NCBI GenBank assembly: GCA_031280275.1 | Contig: JAITGX010000040.1 | Coordinates: forward strand, 1 to 53,681 | Direction: 5' to 3' | DNA: 53,681 nt | From: Synergistaceae bacterium | GTDB lineage: Bacteria > Synergistota > Synergistia > Synergistales > Aminobacteriaceae | Shown here: piece by piece, positions 8,454-15,251 of the stretch | Numbering within the stretch: position 1 is the stretch's first letter | Layout of the letters: each line of letters begins with the position of its first letter | Position numbers and translations under genes: made by a program | Notes under the pieces: model-generated | Databases searched by the model: none | Told to the model about the DNA's origin: nothing | What the model saw: only the letters and a program-made list of their open reading frames with translations

Positions 8454-9029
8454 ATGACGGATCCCGAAATTCTGCGCGCTTTTGTCGCCGTGATCCCGCC
8501 GGAAGACGTGCTGGATCGACTGGAGAGGTTCGTGGCGCGTTTACGTCTTCTGGCCCTCTTCAAGTGGACAACGCGCAAGCAATGGCACATCACCCTGCGC
8601 TTTTTGGGTGAAGCACCCAAGGCCAAAGTCGAGGTCTTCGCCAATGCTCTGGAAAAAATGGAGATGGGGATGAGAGAACCTTTCAACGTCCGTCTGAGTC
8701 GGGCTGGCGGGTTTCCGAAATCTGCACAGTCTCGGGCGCTCTGGCTGGGTGGGGACGGGGGAAACGAGGACTTAACCGCCCTAGCCGGGCGCGTGGAGCG
8801 GATTGCCGTTGCTTCCGGTTTTCCCCCCGAAATGAAAAAATACACCCCTCACCTCACCCTGGCGCGGCTCCGCGAGGCGGCTCCCCTGCCACTGGGCCTC
8901 GCCGAGGCCCTCGCGGAGGCTCCAACGCTGACTTGGCGTTGCGAGGGATTTTTCCTCGTCAAGAGCGAACTGACCCCCGAGGGTGCGGTGTATACTCCCC
9001 TGCGCCTGTATCGCAGGGCAAACGCATGA
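8454..9029 (+). CDS. thpR: RNA 2',3'-cyclic phosphodiesterase (LigT/ThpR family)
   Basis: A 191-residue 2H phosphoesterase. The two catalytic HxTx motifs are HITLRFLG (about residue 43) and HLTLARL (about residue 129). RAFVAVIPPE at the N-terminus is typical. The family opens 2',3'-cyclic phosphates at RNA ends in vitro; the cellular role is not settled. The start is 2 bases after msrA. Confidence 0.92.
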   Translation: MTDPEILRAFVAVIPPEDVLDRLERFVARLRLLALFKWTTRKQWHITLRFLGEAPKAKVEVFANALEKMEMGMREPFNVRLSRAGGFPKSAQSRALWLGGDGGNEDLTALAGRVERIAVASGFPPEMKKYTPHLTLARLREAAPLPLGLAEALAEAPTLTWRCEGFFLVKSELTPEGAVYTPLRLYRRANA

Positions 9030-9216
9030 AAATGAGCAGGTAAATTATTTACTTTATGAGAAAAGAGTATTAAAAAGTAGCTATTTCAATTATAAGATAG
9101 GAGATAGCTACAAATGCAAGCAGGCATAACCAGCATTCACAAATATTTACAATAACTTACAGACAAAATGACATTTTTCGAGCAGCCGCTGAAATTCTCC
9201 AGCAACAGTTTATTCT
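9030..9216. other. Gap with an inverted repeat and a 12-codon ORF stub
   Basis: This AT-rich stretch has an 8-bp inverted repeat GTAGCTAT (9077-9084) / ATAGCTAC (9104-9111). AGGAGA overlaps its right arm and precedes an ATG (9115) that opens only 12 codons before TAA. It may be the decayed edge of a mobile element, since a transposase fragment follows. No complete gene is seen. Confidence 0.4.
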
Positions 9217-9459
9217 TCACAACATCTTCTGCCCCTTTTTTGCACCCGCTGAGTGCCGGCGGGCCTTACAAGATGTGCTGTCAATTGACATATCTTGCAT
9301 ATCCGCGTCACTGCTCAACGACTTGAACACTTTTTTGAAAACCTCGTCACATGACCATTTGCGATTCCATGTTGAGACAGAAAGAAGACGTTTGTGGTAT
9401 AATTCTGGAGCGTGAAAAAATTCTGTCCGATTAAGAACGAGGTCATGGCGGTTAATCAC
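9217..9459 (-). pseudogene. Remnant of an IS5-family (IS427-like) transposase
   Basis: An 80-residue fragment. The part WNRKWSCDEVFKKVFKSL, then DMSIDSTSCKARRHSAGAKKG, matches the block of IS5-group DDE transposases usually read as W.R.GVW..IFE.L...MIDST..RAH.HAAGAKKG, including the first catalytic Asp in IDST. The N-terminal domain, the second Asp and the Glu are absent, so it cannot be active. The assignment rests on motif memory. Confidence 0.6.
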
Positions 9460-9466
9460 GAACGGG

Positions 9467-9496
9467 AAAAAGTTGGGGTATCAGCGCGTAAAATTT
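9467..9496 (+). repeat. Left inverted repeat flanking the cupin gene
   Basis: AAAAAGTTGGGGTATCAGC continues to an 18-base core GGGTATCAGCGCGTAAAA (9476-9493) that is perfectly repeated in inverse orientation at 10044-10061. The outer AAAAAG is also shared. The pair encloses only the cupin gene. Confidence 0.8.
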
Positions 9497-9539
9497 GGAC
9501 AAAAAGAGCCAACGGCTCTGAGGACGGGAGGTTTATGTG

Positions 9540-9974
9540 ATGAGACGGAAGTTGTTTTTTGTCGTTGCGTGCCTTTTTGTGGTAACTACTCTAGCCTCAT
9601 GCGCTTTTGCCGATATTTTCAAGAAAGAGTCCCTCATTATTCTGGACAAGGAGAAAGCTGGCGGCGGTGTTGGAACCCTTTACGGCAAGTACGCGTTCAC
9701 CCGGGATATGCCCCCAATGGAAAACCCCGTCCGGGAAATCGCCTGGTTGACCCTCAAGCCTGGAGACTCCATCGGTTTTCACAAGCATGAGGTCAACGAG
9801 GACGTCTACATCGTCGTCTCAGGCAGCGGGGTGTTTAAAAACGACGACGGTACGGAACACGAAGTGGGGCCCGGCGACATCACCATCGCCCGACTGGGTC
9901 AGTCCCATGCGCTCAGCAACACGGGCAAAGAAGACCTGGTGATCATTTCCGTGATCGCGGGCAAAACCCCCTGA
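9540..9974 (+). CDS. Secreted single-domain cupin protein (possible lipoprotein)
   Basis: A 144-residue protein starting at ATG 9540, 7 bases after GGGAGG (the track uses the adjacent GTG 9537). The N-terminus is a signal peptide, RRKLFFVVACLFVVTTLASC; LASC fits a lipobox, though cleavage after CAFA is also possible. The body is one cupin barrel: motif 1 is GDSIGFHKHEVNEDVYIVVSGSG with metal ligands His, His and Glu; motif 2 is GDITIARLGQSHALSNTG. The substrate cannot be told. It is bracketed by inverted repeats and lies next to transposase debris, which suggests acquisition with a mobile element. Confidence 0.85.
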   Translation: MRRKLFFVVACLFVVTTLASCAFADIFKKESLIILDKEKAGGGVGTLYGKYAFTRDMPPMENPVREIAWLTLKPGDSIGFHKHEVNEDVYIVVSGSGVFKNDDGTEHEVGPGDITIARLGQSHALSNTGKEDLVIISVIAGKTP

Positions 9975-10003
9975 GCGTCAAGCCCCTCATCCCAAACACT
10001 GAA

Positions 10004-10028
10004 AAAGGCCCCTGAGGCCCCTTTGTTT
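10004..10028. terminator. Hairpin between the convergent cupin and trkH genes
   Basis: AAAGG...CCTTT with an inner CCT/AGG pair forms an imperfect stem around GCCCCTGAGGCC, followed by GTTTT. It is preceded by an A-run, so it could work in both directions between the convergent genes. The internal C-C mismatches make it a moderate candidate only. Confidence 0.4.
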
Positions 10029-10040
10029 TCATCTCCACAA

Positions 10041-10070
10041 AATTTTTACGCGCTGATACCCGGCTTTTTG
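10041..10070 (-). repeat. Right inverted repeat flanking the cupin gene
   Basis: TTTTACGCGCTGATACCC is the exact inverse of the repeat at 9476-9493, and CTTTTTG continues the match to the outer AAAAAG. It lies 11 bases beyond the trkH stop. Confidence 0.8.
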
Positions 10071-10081
10071 TTTTTTGGTTT

Positions 10082-11563
10082 TTAGCGGCGCCAGGTAGAG
10101 GGAAAGAGCAGAAGGATCACGGAGTAGAGTTCGAGGCGGCCGGCCAGCATACAGAAGCAGAAGACCCATTTGACAGCGGGGGGAAGCCAGGCGTAGGTTT
10201 CCGGCACGCCCAGATCGCCCAGGCCGGGACCTAGGTTGGACAGGCTGGCCACCACGCCGGAAACCGCCGTCGCCGCGTTAAGCTTGTTCTCCCCCATGGC
10301 AATCACCACCAAGGTGGACGCCACGAAGAGCATCACGTAGAGCGTAAAGAACGCCAGCACTGCGTTCAAGGCCTTGGGGGAAACCACCTTTCCGTTCACC
10401 CGTGTTTGGGTTACGGCGCGGGGGTGCAGCGTGCTCAATATCTCCCGCTCGATGCAGCGCCCCAGCACCAGCACCCGCACCACCTTCAGCCCGCCGCCGG
10501 TGGAACCCGCGCAGCCCCCGGCGAAGGCTAACAGCAGAATCAGGAACTGAGTGAAGTGCGGCCACAGGGTGTAGTTTTCCGAGACGAAGCCGGTGGTGGT
10601 CATGAAGCTCGCTACCTGAAAGGCCGCAGCCCGCACGGCTTGCTCGGCGCCGGTTCCCTTCAGCCAGAGCACCACGCCGATCAGGACTGAGACGCCGAGG
10701 AAGAGTTTCGTGTAAAGCAGAAACTCCTCGTCGCGCCAGGCCCTGCGCCAGCCGCCGGTCAAAAACAGAAAGTGCAGCGAGAAGTTGACCCCTGACGCGA
10801 ACATGAAAAACGTGATAACCCACTCAATGTAAGGAGACCGGTAGTAGGCTATCGACTCGTTCCGGTTGGAGAAACCCCCCGTGGCCACCGTTCCGAAGGC
10901 GTGGGTTAAGGCGTCGAAAAGGTCCATGCCCCCCAGCATCAGAAAAATCGTCTCCAGTCCCGTCAAAAGAACGTAGACCTCCCAGAGGAACAGGGCCGTC
11001 TGCTGCACCCGCGGAGTGAGTTTCTCCGGCGTGGGGCCGGGAACCTCGGCCTTGTAGAGTTCCATACCCCCCACACCCAGGAAGGGCAGGACAGCCAGAC
11101 TCAGGACGATGATCCCCATACCCCCCAGCCAGTGGGTCATGCTGCGCCAGAACAGCACGGCACGGGAGACCGGGCTCAGGTCCTCGATGACTGTGGAGCC
11201 CGTAGTGGTGAAGCCCGACATAGCCTCGAAAAAGGCATCCGTGTAGGAACGAAGCGCCCCCGCGAACAAAAACGGCAGAGCTCCCACCGCCGTCGCGATC
11301 ACCCAGGACAGTCCCACCACCGCCAGGGCCTCCCGTATTCCCAGCTCCTCGTAGGCCGCGTCGTCCTCGCCCAGAGGGAGTCGCCCCAGGTACGAAAGCC
11401 CGTAAAGGGCGGTGCTGATGGTTATCCCGCAGGCCAGGGATGCGCCGAAGGCCCACACGTCCCCGGAGTCGTCAAACCATGACCAAATCATGGGCAGGGT
11501 GAAGCAAAGTGAAATAACTAACGATATCAGGGAAAGAACCCGCGCTACCAAGCGGAACTTCAA
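10082..11563 (-). CDS. trkH: Trk-type potassium uptake transmembrane protein TrkH
   Basis: A 493-residue multi-span membrane protein of the TrkH/KtrB family, the K+-conducting subunit. The four pore motifs are visible, including MSGFTTTGSTV, GTVATGGFSN, FMTTTGF and LSNLGPG, and SMTHWLGGMGIIVLS is typical. The track starts at TTG 11584, overlapping trkA. TTG 11563 has AAGGGGG 8 bases upstream and gives MKFRLVARVL, so I prefer it. It is translated downstream of trkA from the same mRNA; TrkA gates it. Confidence 0.9.
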   Translation of the reverse strand: MKFRLVARVLSLISLVISLCFTLPMIWSWFDDSGDVWAFGASLACGITISTALYGLSYLGRLPLGEDDAAYEELGIREALAVVGLSWVIATAVGALPFLFAGALRSYTDAFFEAMSGFTTTGSTVIEDLSPVSRAVLFWRSMTHWLGGMGIIVLSLAVLPFLGVGGMELYKAEVPGPTPEKLTPRVQQTALFLWEVYVLLTGLETIFLMLGGMDLFDALTHAFGTVATGGFSNRNESIAYYRSPYIEWVITFFMFASGVNFSLHFLFLTGGWRRAWRDEEFLLYTKLFLGVSVLIGVVLWLKGTGAEQAVRAAAFQVASFMTTTGFVSENYTLWPHFTQFLILLLAFAGGCAGSTGGGLKVVRVLVLGRCIEREILSTLHPRAVTQTRVNGKVVSPKALNAVLAFFTLYVMLFVASTLVVIAMGENKLNAATAVSGVVASLSNLGPGLGDLGVPETYAWLPPAVKWVFCFCMLAGRLELYSVILLLFPSTWRR

Positions 11564-11576
11564 GGTGCAAGCCCCC

Positions 11577-12938
11577 TTACCCAAAAATCTCCGCGGCGAG
11601 GCGCATCTGGGCCGTAGACGCGAAAAGGATCACGTGGTCCCCGCCCTTAAGGCACGTGGAGCCGTCGGGGACGAAAACCTTCTTTTTCCTGGCCACCAGC
11701 GCCACCAGAACGCCCTTAGGCACCTTGAGCTGCGCCAAGGGGGCGTCCAGCAGGGCATGACCCTCCGGCATCACGATTTCCAGCATCTCGGCGTCGATCT
11801 TTTCGATGATGGACAGGGCTTTGGAACTCCCCGGATAGCGAATGTAGCGCAAAATCACGGCGGTTAGGGCCTCGTTGGGGTCAACCACGGCGTCGATGGG
11901 GATGCGCCCCGGCATGTCCAGGTAGAGCTTCCGCCGAACCACCGCCACGGCCTTGTGGGCCCCCATGGACTTGGCGATGGCGCTGTAGATCAGGTTGACC
12001 TCATCGGAGTCCGTGGCGCAGACGTAGCCGTCCGCTTCGGCGATGCCCTCCTCCGAAAGCAGGGCCTCATCTGCTCCGTCGGCGTTCAAAACCAGGGCTC
12101 CTTCCAACTCCGACGCCAGCCGGTCGCAGCGGGCCCTATCGCGGTCGATAAGCCGTACGTTCACGCCCCGGTAGTTCGTCTCCAATCCGTGAGCCACTTG
12201 AAATCCCAGCTTGCCCCCGCCCACGATGAACACGCGCCTCAGGGTCCGCGAGGAGTGGAGTCGGAAGAGCCTTTCCAGCTTCCACACCTGTTCCCGGTAA
12301 GAGACCACATAGCACAGGTCGCCCTCCCGCAGCACCGTGTCGCCGTTGGGAACCACGTTACCCTCTTCAGGGCGCTCCACGTAAACCACGATAGCGATGA
12401 GATCGGGGTTCTGCATGCGAACTTCCTTCAGCGAGAGGTTCGTCAGGGGAGAGCCCGGAGCCACCCGGAAGGCGTAGATCGCCGCCCGCCCGCCCAGAAG
12501 CTCAGCCGTGTGGACGGCGGTGCTGACGGAAAGAAGCTCCAGAATCTCCCGTGCCACGGAGCGTTCTGGGGAGATCATCATGTCGATGCCCAGGTCCTCC
12601 GCCCATGCGGGAGAATCGGTGAACTCCAGCCCCCGTGCCCGCGCTATGACCCGTTTCACTCCCGCCCGCTTGCCGATCCAGCAGGCGAGGATGTTGGCCT
12701 CGTCCCGGTTGGTGCAGGCCACGAGGAAGTCCACGCCGCAGCCGTCCCGCACCCCCGCCTCGTGGAGAATCTGGGGACGTGCCCCATTTCCCCATACCAC
12801 CCGGACGTTCAGCTCGTCCCCCGCCTTCGCGGCCCGCTCCTCGTCCTGCTCCACCACGTTCACATCGTGACCCTCCCCCGAAAGAGTGGCCGCCACGCCA
12901 AAACCAACCTCCCCAGCTCCCACAACCACGACCTTCAT
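11577..12938 (-). CDS. trkA: Trk system potassium uptake regulator TrkA
   Basis: A 453-residue cytoplasmic regulator with two RCK (KTN) halves. The first Rossmann motif is VVVGAGEVGFGVA at the N-terminus and the second FIVGGGKLGFQVA near residue 229. Each is followed by a TrkA-C type domain (LTNLSLKEVRM and LLDAPLAQLKVPKG). It binds nucleotides and gates TrkH. Two-domain length is normal. The neighbour order trkA-trkH fits a K+ uptake operon. Confidence 0.93.
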   Translation of the reverse strand: MKVVVVGAGEVGFGVAATLSGEGHDVNVVEQDEERAAKAGDELNVRVVWGNGARPQILHEAGVRDGCGVDFLVACTNRDEANILACWIGKRAGVKRVIARARGLEFTDSPAWAEDLGIDMMISPERSVAREILELLSVSTAVHTAELLGGRAAIYAFRVAPGSPLTNLSLKEVRMQNPDLIAIVVYVERPEEGNVVPNGDTVLREGDLCYVVSYREQVWKLERLFRLHSSRTLRRVFIVGGGKLGFQVAHGLETNYRGVNVRLIDRDRARCDRLASELEGALVLNADGADEALLSEEGIAEADGYVCATDSDEVNLIYSAIAKSMGAHKAVAVVRRKLYLDMPGRIPIDAVVDPNEALTAVILRYIRYPGSSKALSIIEKIDAEMLEIVMPEGHALLDAPLAQLKVPKGVLVALVARKKKVFVPDGSTCLKGGDHVILFASTAQMRLAAEIFG

Positions 12939-13012
12939 ACTCCACCACAGCTTTCGACGCGATAATCGTTTTCCGTTTCCGCAGCTTTACAATAAATATT
13001 TTATCGTTGAAT

Positions 13013-13040
13013 ATTTTATCGTATTGTAGGGCATAAGCAA
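13013..13040 (-). promoter_or_regulatory. Promoter of trkA-trkH with a direct repeat
   Basis: On the minus strand TTGCTT (13040-13035) and TAAAAT (13018-13013) are 16 bases apart, 75 bases upstream of trkA. The -10 lies in one of two direct copies of AATATTTTATCG (near 12994 and 13010), which could be an operator or duplicated -10 region. Confidence 0.5.
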
Positions 13041-13094
13041 AAAGAGACGGCGCACCCGTGGTTTTCGTCAAAAAGACGCGTATTCAGTCTTCCC

Positions 13095-14684
13095 TCAATC
13101 GAAGTTCAAACACCGCAAAAAGAGAGGTTCGTAGTTCGCGAGGGCGCTGAGGTCGAGGTACGCAATTTCACGAGCGAGTTCTTCCATTTCCCGTCGTGCG
13201 GCAGATGAGTTCAGGGCTAAGCGCGCCCCAGCTTTTGACGTATTGCCCAGGTATTCGACTTTTTTTTCCAGTCCAGGCGGGATCACCCCGCAGTCCGTCA
13301 GAAGCCCCGCTGAAAGGTGCGCCCCAAATTGCCCCGCCACCAATACCGCGTCCAGGTCTCTGACCTCCAGTCCGGTGTAAGCCAAAAGCGCGTGCGCGCC
13401 TGAGAGCAGCGCACCCTTCGCCAGCTGCACCTGGCGCACGTCTTTCTGGGTCACGGCGATCCCGCCGCCCAGCCGAATCGAAAGCCCATCCTCCGCGTAC
13501 AGAGCGGCCAGAACTTCCCCCGGCAGTCCGCCCCGCCCCGTGAAGGCGCCGTCTGTCCGTAAAAGCCCCACGCGCAAAAATTCCCGTACCGCCGCCAAAA
13601 CCCCGCTCCCGCAAAGCCCCAATAGAGGCGGGGCCGTATCGAAAGGGGGGTACCCGACACCTTGCCTGCCGACGATTTTCAGTCGCACCAGACCGTCCGC
13701 GCCGATAAAAACATCCTCCACCGCGCCGGGCGCGGCATGGGAGCCGTGGCTGATGTTCATTCCCTCCAGAGCCGGGCCCGCCGCGCAGGAACAGGACGCC
13801 AGCTTCCCGCCCCGCGACAGAACCATTTCCCCGTTGGTGCCGATGTCGATGAAAAGCGTGTTCCCCTCCCGCCGGGTCAAGCCGGAGGCGCAGACCCCCG
13901 CTACGATGTCTGCGCCGATAAAAGCCGACGCGGAGGGCGGACAGTATAGACGGGCGAGCCCTTTCAAGCCGGCCTCGGCGGCAGGGACGTCCAGGGCTTC
14001 CGTGAAGGCGGGCGTGAACGGAAAAGCCCCCAGCGGTGCGGGATTGACGCCCATGAGAATGTGAAGCATGGCGCAGTTCCCCGCGGCGGCAACCTGTTCT
14101 ATGGCGGACGGCCTCGCACCGACCTCCCGGCAAAGGGCTTCCGCCATCGCGTCCAGCGTTTTTGTCAGCATTCCTCGCATTTCCTGAAGACTCTCCGGCC
14201 GCGCCATGACGTGGGAGATACGCGACAGCACGTCCATGCCGAACCGCGCCTGAGGGTTGAGCGCAGACCGCGAGGCCAGCTCCCGCCCCGTGTTCAAATC
14301 CACCAGAGCTGCTTCCAGGGTGGTTGTGCCGATGTCCGCCGCCAGTCCCAGAGAAGACGAGATTTCCTTCTTCATCGAAGTGGAACTTTCTTCGGAAGAG
14401 ACCACTTCTTCTTCGGAAAGCACGTTAAGAAAGGCGGGGCCGCATAGCTCCACCGTTATATTTTCCGCTGGAACCAGGCGGCACGCCAGACGCCTTCGAT
14501 CTCCCAGGTTAAACGCCCGCTCGTTTAAAGACGGAGGAGGGGCTTCTCCGGAGAGAACCATCACCCCGCATTTGCCGCAGGTTCCCGCGCCCCCGCAGGG
14601 GCTCTCGATGTGAACGCCGCCTTCCCGCAAAATCCGCAATAAAGTCTTTCCGGAAGGAGTATTGAGCACCCTCCCTTCTGGCAA
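13095..14684 (-). CDS. RACo-like corrinoid activation protein (2Fe-2S ferredoxin plus ASKHA domain, DUF4445)
   Basis: A 529-residue protein. The N-terminal 2Fe-2S ferredoxin domain has SPCGGAGTCGKCG and a later Cys (RLACRL). The large part is an ASKHA-type ATPase: LAADIGTTTLEAAL, TLFIDIGTNGEMV and VLVAGQFGAHL. The family includes RACo, which reductively reactivates corrinoid proteins, and activators of methyltransferase systems. No corrinoid protein gene is nearby, so the partner is unknown. The start is uncertain: TTG 14684 has no ribosome site, and the frame is open upstream through ISITIL, a typical ferredoxin first strand, to an ATT codon at 14699. A repeat insertion lies just upstream and may have disturbed the 5' end. 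Confidence 0.83.
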   Translation of the reverse strand: MPEGRVLNTPSGKTLLRILREGGVHIESPCGGAGTCGKCGVMVLSGEAPPPSLNERAFNLGDRRRLACRLVPAENITVELCGPAFLNVLSEEEVVSSEESSTSMKKEISSSLGLAADIGTTTLEAALVDLNTGRELASRSALNPQARFGMDVLSRISHVMARPESLQEMRGMLTKTLDAMAEALCREVGARPSAIEQVAAAGNCAMLHILMGVNPAPLGAFPFTPAFTEALDVPAAEAGLKGLARLYCPPSASAFIGADIVAGVCASGLTRREGNTLFIDIGTNGEMVLSRGGKLASCSCAAGPALEGMNISHGSHAAPGAVEDVFIGADGLVRLKIVGRQGVGYPPFDTAPPLLGLCGSGVLAAVREFLRVGLLRTDGAFTGRGGLPGEVLAALYAEDGLSIRLGGGIAVTQKDVRQVQLAKGALLSGAHALLAYTGLEVRDLDAVLVAGQFGAHLSAGLLTDCGVIPPGLEKKVEYLGNTSKAGARLALNSSAARREMEELAREIAYLDLSALANYEPLFLRCLNFD

Positions 14685-14742
14685 AATGGTTATACTAATG
14701 CAAAACGTTTTTTTGTTTTCCTTTCTTTATCATTAGGCTTAA

Positions 14743-14831
14743 GGAAACACCGATTAACCTCTTGCGGGGCCCAGCTTCACGCCCCGCTTAGGAGCCGTGA
14801 ACCCCCAAGAACCCCATTAATCAGTCCTTCC
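14743..14831 (-). repeat. Dispersed palindromic element, copy B
   Basis: An 89-bp copy with ends GGAAACACCGATTAA and TTAATCAGTCCTTCC. The middle keeps GCGGGG...CCCCGC but has lost one internal hairpin. On the minus strand it begins immediately after the TAG stop codon of the PNPOx-like gene (14834-14832), so it lies between that gene and the RACo-like gene. Confidence 0.8.
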
Positions 14832-15251
14832 CTAAAACTCAACCCATTCCGGCTCCCCGAAGCCTGTGATGATCATGGTCTTTGTTACGCGAATCTCGAA
14901 CACGTCCAGCGTGTCCCCAATTGCCGCGATAGTCTCGCCGTAATCGGGGATCGCAGACACGAACAGCTGTTCAACGTCTTTCAGCGTGAGTGCGCTCTTT
15001 CGCACCACGGCCCTGACAGACCGCACATGGGCTATTCCCTCCTTCGGAACAGACGTAAACGCCACGGTGTCGTTTTGGGCAAATTCCTCGACTTTGTGAT
15101 TGTCGCGACTGGACATGAAAAGCAGAACTCCTGGCTGCCCCGGCTTGCAGCAGACGTTGACAATCCTAACGTTCGGAACGTTCCCTACCGATGTGGCCAG
15201 CGCGATTTCTTTGTCACCCTCCAAAATTTCCAGGAACTTCTCTGCGCTCAT
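14832..15251 (-). CDS. Pyridoxamine 5'-phosphate oxidase-like flavin-binding protein
   Basis: A 139-residue split-barrel protein: ALATSVGNVPNVRIVNV, VLLFMSSRDNHKVEEFAQN and DTVAFTSVP follow the FMN-binding strand pattern of the PNPOx-like superfamily. It is much shorter than PdxH and lacks its C-terminal signature, so pyridoxal synthesis should not be assumed; haem, F420 or flavin binding are alternatives. Its ATG overlaps the uvrA stop as ATGA, indicating translational coupling. Its TAG stop abuts repeat copy B. Confidence 0.8.
   Translation of the reverse strand: MSAEKFLEILEGDKEIALATSVGNVPNVRIVNVCCKPGQPGVLLFMSSRDNHKVEEFAQNDTVAFTSVPKEGIAHVRSVRAVVRKSALTLKDVEQLFVSAIPDYGETIAAIGDTLDVFEIRVTKTMIITGFGEPEWVEF

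Noticed and set aside
11955-12965. 336-residue plus-strand ORF opposite trkA
   Set aside because: Antisense to a clear trkA gene; composition rich in His, Pro and Arg, as expected for shadow frames in GC-rich DNA.
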